This document shows positions 43,478 through 53,055 of a stretch of DNA of 64,000 nucleotides, one piece after another; within the stretch, counting starts at the first letter, position 1, and the number at the start of each line of letters is the position of its first letter. The notes under the pieces are model-generated. The model searched no databases. It was not told the DNA's origin and saw only the letters and a program-made list of their open reading frames with translations. Position numbers and translations under genes: made by a program. Source of the DNA: Planctomycetota bacterium (lineage in GTDB: Bacteria; Planctomycetota; Phycisphaerae; UBA1845); assembly GCA_016208685.1 (NCBI GenBank), contig JACQXM010000062.1, positions 148,368 through 212,367 of the forward strand. Reading direction: 5' to 3'.

Positions 43478-43502
43478 GCCCGCCCCCTTTCGGTCGCGGC
43501 TC
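43478..43502 (-). repeat. 25-bp dispersed motif, fourth copy
   Basis: Reverse-orientation copy of the motif at 9345-9369, with a few differences, in the 285-bp gap between lgt and the deiminase-like gene. The rest of the gap shows nothing recognisable. Confidence 0.65.
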
Positions 43503-43704
43503 TGTTGGTGCGCCGTCGGACCGCGCACACCGACATTGCGACCTCCTCGCCGGGTGGCGCCGCCCTGTTTGACGCGCACGGTGCCTCGTCCCACACTCTG
43601 CGCTGCGTTCCCCGCGAGGCCGGGAGCGTGCGTCTTGCGCCGGGTCGAGTAGGGTGCCGTGATGTGTCACTCTTGCCGCGAATCCGGCGCGCGGAGTGAT
43701 GCCG

Positions 43705-45660
43705 ATGCGGCGGCGGCGTGCCGTTTCAGCCGGCCGGGCGAAGCGCGCAGCGGGCATGCTGCTGATGCTGGCGGCGCCGCCGGCGCCGGCAGCCGAACCG
43801 GCGGGAAGCGACGCGTCCCGCGCCGATCCCGCCGTCCGCGTCGTGCCCTGCACCCTCGACAAGCGACAGCTTCGCTGGGACCTGGCCGCCGCCGCGCAGG
43901 ACTCAGCGCTGCCCGGTTTTCGCGCCCCGGTGCTTGGCCATCCCCCCTCCCGGTGCGTGAACGAGCCGGGTGAGCGAACGGAGGCAATCGCCGAGGCCGC
44001 CGCCTTCGTGGCCCAGCGACTGGCGCACGAGGGCCTGCCGCGCACGCTCGTCGAGGTGATGCGGCGTTTCGACTTGCCTTGGCTTGACGCGCGGGGGATG
44101 GCGAACGAGCCGGTGTTGTGGCGCGTGGGGCTGCCCGTTGACTGGCTGCGCTGCTTCGAGCTGCCGTCGCTCGAAGCGACGCGACCGGACGATCTTATCG
44201 CCGCCGTGGCCGGCCTCCTCCACGGCGCGCCCGCGTCCGGCGGACCCGAGCGCTTCGAGGAGTTTTCACGAAGCCTCCGGTTCCGATTCTGCCCCACGCT
44301 CCCCGGCTTCTCCGCCGCGGCCGAGAACGGCACATCGAACCCCGCCGTTCTGCGCCTCCAGCTTCCCCTCCCCGACGAGGTTCTGGGCGAACACGACGGC
44401 TCGGCGGCGGACATTCTCCACCAGACCGCGCGGGCGGTGTCTGACGTGCCGTTGCTCATCTCCGTGCATGAGGCCCATGTGGACCCGCTCCTCGGGGCCA
44501 TCGCACGGTGGGGACTCCCCAAGCCCGAACGGATCACCATCGTCGCCACGCCTCTGCCGCTGACACAGTGGGCACAGGACAACGCCAAGGGCGGGTGCGT
44601 GCGGCGTGCCGACGGGTCGTGCGTGCCGGCGACGCTGGTCCCCCGTTTCGCCAGCCAGGGGGAGGTGCAGAGCGTTTTTTTGCCCGGCGAGTCGTTCCTG
44701 ATCGACACGCTGGCGGCGGCCGGCAACCCGGCGGCGCAATCGCCCCTTCTGTTCCAGGGAGGCAATCTGCTGGTCGTCGAGGACCCGCGGCAAGGGGAGC
44801 GATTCCTGCTGCTGGGCGAGGCGGAGGTGCTTCGCAACCGGCTCCTGGGGCTGACACGGGAGCAGATCGAGGCCGCCTTCTGCGCCGAATTCGGTGTGCG
44901 CCGCTGCGTAACACTTCCCGCGGTTTCGTTCCACATCGACCTGGAGGTATCGGTGCGCTGCTGTGGGGGACGATTGGTGGCGTTCGTGAACGACAGTGTG
45001 GCCGCCGCGCGCCACGTGGTGGAGCTCGGACTGACCGCGTTGCAGGAGCACGCGCGGCTGGCGCCGGACCGGGCCGAGGAGATCCGGACCGGGCTACGCG
45101 GCGCGGATCCGGCGCGTGCCCTGGCGGAGTTGTGGCGGGTTCTGGCGGAGTTCGAGGCAACGCCGGGCGAGCTCCCCGAGTGGTTGGCGGGGGATTTCGT
45201 GCGCTCGCCGGCGGAAAGTGCCGGCGACAATCTACGACGGTTCCTTCTGTGCGCCGACCTGCTGACGGCCACAAGCCTGGCGCAAGGCGATCCGGCGTGG
45301 GCGGAACTACCGGGTGAACGGCAGAGCTACTACGAGGAACTTCGCCGCCGCGAGGCGGACCGCCCCTTGCTTCACGCGCGGCTGGAGGCCGAGGGGCTTC
45401 GGGTGGTCGCGGTCCCCAGTCTGAGCGACGAGGAAGTGAGTCTGAATTACATCAACGGCGTGCACGGCGAAGACTCCTACCTCATGCCCGTGCTGGGCGG
45501 TTTCTTCTCGTCACTGGACGACGTTGCGGCTGGAATCTTTCGTTTCACGTTCGATCCCGGGGTCCGCCTGCTTCCCGTAAGCAGTGCGCTTACGCAGCGC
45601 AAGTACGGGGGGGTTCACTGTTCGCTGGGGGTGTACGTGGGGCGGGCCGCGGCGCGTTAA
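43705..45660 (+). CDS. Exported guanidino-modifying-superfamily enzyme (deiminase-like)
   Basis: 651 residues with a basic n-region (M-R-R-R-R) and signal-like hydrophobic segment at about 15-28. The C-terminal ~400 residues have the marks of the agmatine/peptidyl-arginine deiminase clan: T-Q-W-A-Q-D292-N, Q-G-G-N-L-L, F-H410-I-D412 and a C-terminal G-G-V-H-C639-S-L-G with the expected nucleophilic cysteine. These enzymes attack the guanidinium carbon of arginine or agmatine. The N-terminal ~250 residues are unrecognised. A GGAG site favours ATG 43705 over GTG 43696. An exported member could citrullinate surface proteins, as the Porphyromonas enzyme does; that is inference. The next gene encodes a giant extracellular protein. 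Confidence 0.72.
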   Translation: MRRRRAVSAGRAKRAAGMLLMLAAPPAPAAEPAGSDASRADPAVRVVPCTLDKRQLRWDLAAAAQDSALPGFRAPVLGHPPSRCVNEPGERTEAIAEAAAFVAQRLAHEGLPRTLVEVMRRFDLPWLDARGMANEPVLWRVGLPVDWLRCFELPSLEATRPDDLIAAVAGLLHGAPASGGPERFEEFSRSLRFRFCPTLPGFSAAAENGTSNPAVLRLQLPLPDEVLGEHDGSAADILHQTARAVSDVPLLISVHEAHVDPLLGAIARWGLPKPERITIVATPLPLTQWAQDNAKGGCVRRADGSCVPATLVPRFASQGEVQSVFLPGESFLIDTLAAAGNPAAQSPLLFQGGNLLVVEDPRQGERFLLLGEAEVLRNRLLGLTREQIEAAFCAEFGVRRCVTLPAVSFHIDLEVSVRCCGGRLVAFVNDSVAAARHVVELGLTALQEHARLAPDRAEEIRTGLRGADPARALAELWRVLAEFEATPGELPEWLAGDFVRSPAESAGDNLRRFLLCADLLTATSLAQGDPAWAELPGERQSYYEELRRREADRPLLHARLEAEGLRVVAVPSLSDEEVSLNYINGVHGEDSYLMPVLGGFFSSLDDVAAGIFRFTFDPGVRLLPVSSALTQRKYGGVHCSLGVYVGRAAAR

Positions 45661-46118
45661 GGGGCAGCCGGGCCCGTGGTCGGTGCTTACCCTTCCGCGC
45701 CGGGCGGTGGCGCCCGGGGGGCGGGAAATCCGCGGGGTGGGCGCGGAATTCTCTTTACGCGGACCCAACCGCGGCGGTATACTGCGTGTGATTAAGTGGC
45801 TTACTTAATCGTGCATCGGCGGGGCGGGCGACGGAACTCCTCGCCCGCAGCTGGAAGGCTGGTGCGTCGATGCGCTCCTCTCGAGGCGGCACCGCCGTCC
45901 TTGCCGGCGCCGGCCGGGGCGCCGCAACAGGCGGCGCACGCCTCCTGACGAGGCGCCGCGCCCCGCGCCTTCCGCTGGAACCTGCGGCAACGAGTGGGGA
46001 CATTTCGCAACCGCCTGCACGTCCCCCGTTCGGCCGCGCGTGTCTGCAACGACCCATGCCCGGCGTGGAGCCAAGGCCCGACGCCGGGCGGTTCACAACT
46101 CAAAGGAGGCAGGATCCC
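45661..46118. other. 458-bp leader region of the giant-protein gene
   Basis: This contains a promoter-like pair with a palindrome (45754-45810) and the AAAGGAGG ribosome-binding site at its right end. The frame is open through 45870-46118, but that part is Arg/Ala/Pro-rich and precedes an ideal start, so it is taken as untranslated leader of about 330 nt. Confidence 0.55.
45754..45810 (+). promoter_or_regulatory. Promoter-like pair with operator-like palindrome
   Basis: TTTACG (45754-45759) and TATACT (45778-45783) with an 18-bp spacer. Six bases later a perfect 8-bp inverted repeat, GATTAAGT-GGCTT-ACTTAATC (45790-45810), covers the expected transcription start. The AT-rich palindrome stands out in this GC-rich region and is a good repressor-site candidate. 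Confidence 0.55.
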
Positions 46119-49100
46119 ATGTGGCGAATCGCTTGCTGGTGCGGCGCCCTGGCGCTGCTGGTCGTCGAATCGCCCGCGAAAGCCGATGAGGCGGCGCGGG
46201 CGCGGATGCAGGTGCAGGTGGCCTCGACGCCGGCCAACGTTGGCGTGGAGCGCGCCAAGGCACGTTGGTTGTTCAAGAAGAAGATGGTGGATGAATGGTA
46301 TCGATTGATGCTCTGGCGCGGCGGCAGCGGGTATGGCCGCCTGGGGGTGCGCAAGGCGCGCCTGGCGAGTCCGCCGGCGAACCTTCTATACGCAGTGGGC
46401 GAGGGCGACGCGGCGGCCGGTGAGTTCGTGCAACGAGTGGCCGGTCGCGCCGCGCGCTCGCAATTCCGGAAGGACTTCCGCCGCGTGGCCGGCGCCGACG
46501 CCGAGCTGGCGGCATTGGGGATCGCCGCGGAAGAGCTGGAACGGGTGATCCTGGACCGCTACTACGTTCGCAGTCGCCGGACCAGCGACCTGGAAGGCGA
46601 ACGCATGACCATCCTACTGCGGCGGACCGGCGGACCCACCCGGGCCACGGTCGATTCGCTCACCGGGGAATACGTTCTGGGAAGCGTTCCCTACCGGACG
46701 ACGATCGGGGCCAACACCTTGGAGGCCGATTGCGGCGCGCAGGAGGGCGAAGTCGCCATCATCGGCGGCGGGGGCGGGGGCGGCGGCGGCAGCGTTGACT
46801 CCTTCTTTGATGTCTTCTTCATGCTGCCTGGCCCGCCCACGCCCGGCGGCGCCGCCGTGACCGTCAATCGTTTGCTCCTGGAGCGGATGCCCGGCGGCAT
46901 GGTGGACGGCGACAGCAACGGCGATGGACTGGTCAATGGGCTCGACGTCGTGGCCTTCCAGGCGTGCTACACCGGTGCCGGCGGCGGTCCCATCAGCCCA
47001 CAGTGCCTCTTCGCCGACATGTTGGGCGGCACGGACGATGACTGCGACGGCGCGGACAACGACTGCGACGGCTGCGACTGGAAGCAATTGAAAGAGAAGC
47101 TGGCGGACGCCGGCGAACCCGCACCCGAAGCCATCCCCCCCGGCACCGACTATTACCAGGTTCCACCCGGCGGGGCGTGGATTGAATTCGGCGGCGCCAG
47201 CACCCTTCCCCCCATCCCCGCGGACTTCTTTTTCCCCGGTTCGGAACCCTTCAGCGGGCGCGTCGAGCTCATGGGCTACCAGCGAAACTGGGATTACCAG
47301 TACGACCCCATGGGCCGAGTGACCCGCGAGGTGGTCATGGAGAAAAAGGAGTGGGCGGAGCTCAGCAGTGGATCGGACAGTATCGAAATCGAGATCAAGG
47401 AGCTCGAACTGCGAAGCAAGGAGCCGATCATGATCCGCGAGTCCCCCACGGCCGGCGCGCGTGGGCGGGAATACGGCTACGAGGTGCGGATCACGGTCAC
47501 AGACAACAACTCGCCGCCGAAATCCGCCACCATGATGATCCGCGAAGGCCCGGACCACAGCGGCGGAGAGTATGAGATTCACAGCGGCGCCGTGGGCGGC
47601 GTGGGCCTGATGATGGAGTTCACCGCGGTCGGCGTGCGGGAGAGCCCGACCGCCGGGTACAGGGCGGCCCTGAAATGGTATCCGCCGGCGCCGGTCGCCA
47701 TGGACAGCGAACAGCCAGGCGACTGGAAGAAGAAACAAAAGATCGAAGAGGTCCTGTACGGCGGCCACCCGCAACCGTTCCAGGACTTTTATCCACAGCC
47801 AGTGCTCGCGGGCGGACTCTCCATGGTCCTTCTCCTGGATGGAGGCGGCACGGGAAGGATTCCCCTGAGGAACTTGCTCCCCACGCAGGCGTGTTGCCTG
47901 GCGGACGCCAGGTGTGTTGATATTCCGGCCGCCGACTGCGCGGCGCTGCTGGGTGATTCACAAGGTCCGGACACGCTTTGTATCGCGCTGCCGGCGCCGG
48001 CGTGCAGTCCCATGAAGTGGGCACAGCCGCCGGTTCCGGCCACCGCGCCTCCCGCGGACCCGACGTTCCATGGCTGGGATGAACACTCGGTGTGGAATCT
48101 CGAGCCCGATCAGCCGTCCACGATCGCCGCGGACGACTGGGTGTGCACGACGCCCGAACCGGTGACCGACGTGCATTGGTGGGGCTCGTACATCGGCTGG
48201 AAGGAACCGACCCCTCCGCCGCCCGGTTTGCGCCCCCCGGTGGATCATTTCCATCTGTTGATCTGGACCGACGTGCCGGCCGGCGTGGACGAGACGTTCA
48301 GTCACCCTGGCCAGGTCATCTGGGAGGCGGTCCGGCCCCTCGCGGACGCGAATGAGCAGTTCGCCGGTTGGGACGTCAACCCCGCAACCGGCGAGATCGA
48401 TGCGACCTTCCGCTACGATCTGCACCTGCAGCCTTCCGAGTATTTCTATCAGGCGCCGGGCCCAGCAGGGACGGTCTACTGGATCACCATTGCCGCCTGC
48501 TACGAGCCGCAGTCTCACCTTGGTCCGTTCCCCTGGGGCTGGAAGACGCGGCCGCGCGACCCGGGCTCGATCGCGCCGGATGACGCCGTCCACATCTTCG
48601 ATCCCTGGAACCCGATCCCAGGCTCGGTCTACAGCGCCGGCGAGCCGCTGTGGTATCCGACTCCGCAGGACTCGTGGGATCTGGCATTCGAGCTGACGAC
48701 CGGCATGACGCTGGGCGTGATCAAATGGACCCAGGCGCCGGACACTTCGCCGACGGGAATGGACGTCCACGCCACGACGCCCTACATTCTGGCCGACGAC
48801 TTCCAATGCGCCAGTCCCGGCGACATAACCCAGATCACGATCCACGGTTCCTGGTACCATGATGTACTTCCCTTCGGCAATCCAGGCGCGGCGTCTTTCC
48901 GCCTGAGTCTCCATGAGGATATTCCCGCCAGTCAGAATCCCAACGGGCCTTACAGCGCGCCGGGAACGCTCCTCTGGACCCGCACCTTCCCTCCGGGGAC
49001 CTTCGGCGTGGGCCAATGCGGCAGCGGGCTGCTGGAGAGCTGGTTCGAGCCTCCGGGCTTCTGGGACCCCTTTGGAGACACAGTGTGCTGGAGCTACACG

Positions 49101-52100
49101 TTTAGTCTCAACCCCGGTGAGTTCCAGCAGACTGGGACGCCGCAGGCGCCGGTGATCTACTGGCTGGACGTCGAGGCCTCGCCACTCGACCCGTCCGTGC
49201 GCTTCGGATGGAAGACGTCGCTGAATGCCTGGAATGACGACGGTACATGGATGATCGACGGTGCCCCGCCGCCATGGCAGGAGCTGCGCTATCCGCCAGG
49301 ACATATTCTGATGGGGCAGTCGATTGACTTTGCTTTCGAGATTACCGGCACCACCTTCCAGGAGTCGCTTAAGTGGTCGCAGCCCCCGGTGGAAACACCG
49401 GAGCCGTGCTTCTACGGCTGGAACGAGTACTCGGTTTATGACTCCCCACAGTGGATCGTCGCCGACGACTGGCCCTGCGATACCGGCCAACCGGTGACCG
49501 ACATTCACTGGTGGGGTTCCTATCTTGACTGGGACGAAAGCGCGCCTCCCATGGACGCGCCGACGGCCTTCCACATCGGGGTCTGGACGGACGTACCCTT
49601 CATGCCGCCGGGCTTCAGCCATCCGGGCGTCATGCTGCACGAATGGATTGTTCCCCGCGCCGGGCTCAACGAGCGCGCTGTCGGGTGCGATCTATTCGAG
49701 ACGGCCGTCGCGCCCGAGACTTGTTTCAAATACGATTTCGAGATTCCCGCGCCGCAGTGGTTCTACCAAGACGCGGCGTGCAGCGTGTATTGGCTGAGCA
49801 TTGCCGCGCTCTATTCCGTTCAGCCGCCCGTCAATCCCTGGGGCTGGAAGACGCGCGAGCACCTCTACATGGACGACGCCGTGCGCCTTTTCGTTCCGAC
49901 GGCGCCGACCCCCGGTGCGGCGTTCGGGGCCGGGGAGCCGATCGAGTCACCGGCGGGCGTTTCGTGGGACATGGCTTTCACCATCACGACGCGTGCGCCG
50001 AACCCGCCCTTGCCTGCCCCGCCCCCCCACGACGTGAAGAAGAACCGCTACATCTCCTTCGACCCCAACAACGCGGCCGTGCCGGTGGCGATCCGACTGG
50101 ATTGCGACGTCTGCCCCTCCCAAGGACTATGGGTGGACACTCCGGTGCTCATGTCGTATTACAGTGACTCCTCTTACGTGTCGCGCGTTGTCAACGCACC
50201 GGTATTCCGCACCTGGCCGGAGAGCGTTGTCCAGGTCGCTGACGCGGAAATCGGGCCGGGCGCCGACTACACGCTTCGCGCCACCGTGGACGGCGTGAAC
50301 ATGACGCTGCCGCTACTGGTGCAGACCGTCGCCGCGCCGACGCCTCATTACTGGGGTGACGTCGTGGGGCGGTACGACTACCTGCTCGGCGCCTGGTCGC
50401 CACCGCAGGGCGTCATGGACTTCATGGATATCGTCGCCCTCATCCACAAATTCCAGAATCGGCCGACCGCGGTTCACACGACCCGCGCCGATCTGGATCC
50501 GGACGTGCCACAGTTCATGATCAACGTTGCCGACATTGCGCGGGCGGTTCAGACATTTGTGGGATTCCACTATCCACCGTTGCCCTGGAACACCGGATTG
50601 TGCACCTGCGCCTCCGCGGTCGACTGCGACGACGGCCTGTTCTGCAATGGGGCCGAAGTCTGCAACGGTCTGTGGTGTGAAGCGGGCGCCGATCCCTGCC
50701 CGCGCCAGGGTTGTGACGAAACCACCGACACCTGCGTGCCGTGCACGGCGGACGCCGAATGCGACGACGGTTTGTACTGCACCGGTCCGGAGACCTGCCA
50801 GGCCGGCTTCTGTGAACCCGCCGCCTATCCCTGCGGCGGCCTGCCGTGCGACGAAGTGACAGAGTCGTGCACGACATCCGCCGGAGTCCCGTCACTGGCG
50901 CTGAAGCCCATTTCTGCCACTGGGGCGTTCACGATAAACGGCAACGAGATCGTCCTGCACGGCGGAGGACAGACGGTTACCCTTGAACTGGCCGTAGCCG
51001 ACTGGGGTCCGCAGCTCTTGTCCACGTATCAGGGAACGGTGAAGCCCGACGGCTACCTGGGCAAGACCGCTTTTCCGCCGAGCCCGGGCGTCGATCTCGT
51101 CCCCGTCGGCTGGCCGAGTGACCCGGATTCGGGGGCGTTCGTCGACGGCACGCGGGGTGACTTCGTTTTCTCCAACGTGACGGAGACTCACGCCGTGGCG
51201 CGGCCCACGCAGCAGTACGAATGGGGTGCCGCAAGTTGGCAGTCGCACGCCTCCGACGTGGACGTTCCGAAGTACGCGGGCACGCTGCTGCTCAATGTGC
51301 CCCCTGCCGCCCAGGGCACCTACATCATTCACTTCAACACCGACCCCACGCTGTCGTGGTTCACGGACCAGAACTGGGCGGACATTCCTGTGCGGAAGTT
51401 CGCGCCGGCGATGATCACTGTCGTCATTCCGCAGGCGTGCTGCCTGGCGAACGGCACTTGCGTGGAGACCGACCATACGGATTGCGTCGCCCGCGGCGGC
51501 GACCCGCAAGGAGACGGGACCGTCTGCGACTTGCGGGTTTGCGATCTGATGAAATGGGCGCAACCGCCGGTCTACGATCACGCCTCTCCCAACCCCGCCT
51601 GCTTCTGGGGGTGGGACGAGCATTCGCATAATGAATGTCCAGGCTGCCCGCTTCTGGCCGATGACTGGCTCTGCGATAGCGAGCAGCCAGTGTCCGACGT
51701 GCACTGGTGGGGATCGTACCTCGGCCGAACCGATCCGACACCACCGCCTGTCGGCCTCGGACCGGATTTCTTCCACATCGGCATTTGGACCAACATCCCT
51801 GCCGGCGTGGATCAGCCGTGGAGTCACCCCGGACAGATGATGTGGGAGTGGATGGTGCCGCGCTCGGAGGCAGGCGAACGGTACGTAGGGTGCGACTTCC
51901 ATCCCGGCTTCGCCGGCGGCGACGCCTGCTTCCGCTACGACTTCGCCGTACCGTCGGCGCAGTGGTTCGTGCAGGGGCCGCAGTGCGATCTGTTCTGGAT
52001 CAGCATCTCCGCGATCTATCAGCAGCCGCCGCTGTTTACCTGGGGCTGGAAAACCCGCCCGCACTTCTTCGAGGACGACGCCGTGCGCATCTTCCTCCCC

Positions 52101-52823
52101 AACCCGGCGCACCTCGGGATGGTGTTCCAGCAGGGAATGCCGGTGGAATACCCCGCGGGCGTTTCCTGGGACATGGCCTTCGTGCTCACCACCTCGGCGG
52201 TCTTTCCGCCGGCGGATCCGCCCTTCCCCTACAACCGCCAGAAGAACCGCTACGTGTCCTTCGCTCCCAACAACGGGCCCAACACCGTGGCCTTCGCCAT
52301 CAACAAGACCACGGGGGTGGGGATGAGCGGCTGGGTGGGAGCACCGGATGCCGCAGGTGTGTCACGGGTGGTGGCAGCGCCGGTGATGCGTGTCTGGCCG
52401 GAGACCGTGATCCACGTGGGTGACTGTGAGATCGTCCCTGTGGCCACCTATACCATCGCCGCCACCGCCGACGGCGTCACCTTCTCCGCGCCGCTGACCG
52501 TGGGCACCATTCCGCTGCCGGCGCCCAAATTCTGGGGCGACACCGTGGGGCAGTTCGGGGTGCAGAACCCCGGCATGTGGGACCCGCCCAACGGCGTGGT
52601 CAATGTCAACGACTTCGTGGCCGCCATGGAGAAGTTCCAGAATCCCGGCACCAACCGCGTGCACATGACGGTGGTGGATGTGGTGGGCGCGGGACTGCCG
52701 GGGCAGGAGGCGTGTTTGAACGAAACGGGGAACATCGCCGACGTGTTCAACATCATCAAGGCGTTCCAGGGCAACGCGTACCCGTTCACGACGGATCCGG
52801 GTGCCTGCCCACCGTGTCCGTAG
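46119..52823 (+). CDS. Giant secreted modular protein (2234 aa)
   Basis: Signal peptide ~1-24, then an unrecognised helical domain, a run of nine Gly, and a dockerin-like D-G-D-S-N-G-D-G-L-V-N-G-L-D-V segment (~263-286). Four related ~210-residue modules follow at about 632-864, 867-1074, 1083-1294 and 1810-2027; the consensus is K-W-x-Q-P-P-V, G-W-x-E-x-S, A-D-D-W-x-C, D-x-H-W-W-G-S-Y and S-H-P-G. The second is the most diverged. Two K-N-R-Y-x-S-F-x-P-N-N domains end with dockerin-like segments (~1307-1480 and the C-terminus). A Cys-rich block (~1495-1584) has C-D-D-G-L-(F/Y)-C repeats, and A-C-C-L-A motifs precede two modules. ATG 46119 has AAAGGAGG. Adhesion or matrix function is inferred only from architecture. 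Confidence 0.8.
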   Translation: MWRIACWCGALALLVVESPAKADEAARARMQVQVASTPANVGVERAKARWLFKKKMVDEWYRLMLWRGGSGYGRLGVRKARLASPPANLLYAVGEGDAAAGEFVQRVAGRAARSQFRKDFRRVAGADAELAALGIAAEELERVILDRYYVRSRRTSDLEGERMTILLRRTGGPTRATVDSLTGEYVLGSVPYRTTIGANTLEADCGAQEGEVAIIGGGGGGGGGSVDSFFDVFFMLPGPPTPGGAAVTVNRLLLERMPGGMVDGDSNGDGLVNGLDVVAFQACYTGAGGGPISPQCLFADMLGGTDDDCDGADNDCDGCDWKQLKEKLADAGEPAPEAIPPGTDYYQVPPGGAWIEFGGASTLPPIPADFFFPGSEPFSGRVELMGYQRNWDYQYDPMGRVTREVVMEKKEWAELSSGSDSIEIEIKELELRSKEPIMIRESPTAGARGREYGYEVRITVTDNNSPPKSATMMIREGPDHSGGEYEIHSGAVGGVGLMMEFTAVGVRESPTAGYRAALKWYPPAPVAMDSEQPGDWKKKQKIEEVLYGGHPQPFQDFYPQPVLAGGLSMVLLLDGGGTGRIPLRNLLPTQACCLADARCVDIPAADCAALLGDSQGPDTLCIALPAPACSPMKWAQPPVPATAPPADPTFHGWDEHSVWNLEPDQPSTIAADDWVCTTPEPVTDVHWWGSYIGWKEPTPPPPGLRPPVDHFHLLIWTDVPAGVDETFSHPGQVIWEAVRPLADANEQFAGWDVNPATGEIDATFRYDLHLQPSEYFYQAPGPAGTVYWITIAACYEPQSHLGPFPWGWKTRPRDPGSIAPDDAVHIFDPWNPIPGSVYSAGEPLWYPTPQDSWDLAFELTTGMTLGVIKWTQAPDTSPTGMDVHATTPYILADDFQCASPGDITQITIHGSWYHDVLPFGNPGAASFRLSLHEDIPASQNPNGPYSAPGTLLWTRTFPPGTFGVGQCGSGLLESWFEPPGFWDPFGDTVCWSYTFSLNPGEFQQTGTPQAPVIYWLDVEASPLDPSVRFGWKTSLNAWNDDGTWMIDGAPPPWQELRYPPGHILMGQSIDFAFEITGTTFQESLKWSQPPVETPEPCFYGWNEYSVYDSPQWIVADDWPCDTGQPVTDIHWWGSYLDWDESAPPMDAPTAFHIGVWTDVPFMPPGFSHPGVMLHEWIVPRAGLNERAVGCDLFETAVAPETCFKYDFEIPAPQWFYQDAACSVYWLSIAALYSVQPPVNPWGWKTREHLYMDDAVRLFVPTAPTPGAAFGAGEPIESPAGVSWDMAFTITTRAPNPPLPAPPPHDVKKNRYISFDPNNAAVPVAIRLDCDVCPSQGLWVDTPVLMSYYSDSSYVSRVVNAPVFRTWPESVVQVADAEIGPGADYTLRATVDGVNMTLPLLVQTVAAPTPHYWGDVVGRYDYLLGAWSPPQGVMDFMDIVALIHKFQNRPTAVHTTRADLDPDVPQFMINVADIARAVQTFVGFHYPPLPWNTGLCTCASAVDCDDGLFCNGAEVCNGLWCEAGADPCPRQGCDETTDTCVPCTADAECDDGLYCTGPETCQAGFCEPAAYPCGGLPCDEVTESCTTSAGVPSLALKPISATGAFTINGNEIVLHGGGQTVTLELAVADWGPQLLSTYQGTVKPDGYLGKTAFPPSPGVDLVPVGWPSDPDSGAFVDGTRGDFVFSNVTETHAVARPTQQYEWGAASWQSHASDVDVPKYAGTLLLNVPPAAQGTYIIHFNTDPTLSWFTDQNWADIPVRKFAPAMITVVIPQACCLANGTCVETDHTDCVARGGDPQGDGTVCDLRVCDLMKWAQPPVYDHASPNPACFWGWDEHSHNECPGCPLLADDWLCDSEQPVSDVHWWGSYLGRTDPTPPPVGLGPDFFHIGIWTNIPAGVDQPWSHPGQMMWEWMVPRSEAGERYVGCDFHPGFAGGDACFRYDFAVPSAQWFVQGPQCDLFWISISAIYQQPPLFTWGWKTRPHFFEDDAVRIFLPNPAHLGMVFQQGMPVEYPAGVSWDMAFVLTTSAVFPPADPPFPYNRQKNRYVSFAPNNGPNTVAFAINKTTGVGMSGWVGAPDAAGVSRVVAAPVMRVWPETVIHVGDCEIVPVATYTIAATADGVTFSAPLTVGTIPLPAPKFWGDTVGQFGVQNPGMWDPPNGVVNVNDFVAAMEKFQNPGTNRVHMTVVDVVGAGLPGQEACLNETGNIADVFNIIKAFQGNAYPFTTDPGACPPCP

Positions 52824-53055
52824 GGACTAAAAGCGGGGCACGGGCGAGGACGCAGCGCCCGGTGGCGGGAAGGGCCCGTTCGGGCCAGCCGATCGCCGGC
52901 GCCACCCGCGGCGGCCGCGGGCTCGAGGCGCCAGACGCGCGAGCCGGCGATCGCCGGCGCCATTGTACGACGAAACGGCCCGCCACTTCGCGAGAAGCGG
53001 CGGGCCGTGATCTCAACCGGGAGTCCCGCGGGCGGCGCGCCGTCGGCGCCGCGCG
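52824..53055. terminator. Convergent-gene space with a bidirectional hairpin
   Basis: 232 bp between the stops of the two giant genes. A 10-bp perfect stem (ACGGCCCGCC with GGCGGGCCGT, 52975-53008) extends by three pairs across one mismatch. Palindromes containing GCCGGCGATCGCCGGC occur at 52864-52960. T-runs are weak, so termination here is inferred from position and stem. Confidence 0.5.

Noticed and set aside
43437..45272. A 611-codon minus-strand frame opposite the deiminase-like gene
   Set aside because: Arg/Ser/Pro/Ala-rich with no motif; the + strand frame has a signal peptide and the catalytic residues.
45870..46118. Upstream extension of the 2234-aa protein
   Set aside because: An ideal ribosome-binding site and signal peptide define the start at 46119; the extension is Arg/Pro-rich.
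47958..49640. A 560-codon minus-strand frame inside the 2234-aa gene
   Set aside because: No family-like sequence, and the opposite strand carries four clearly repeated modules.
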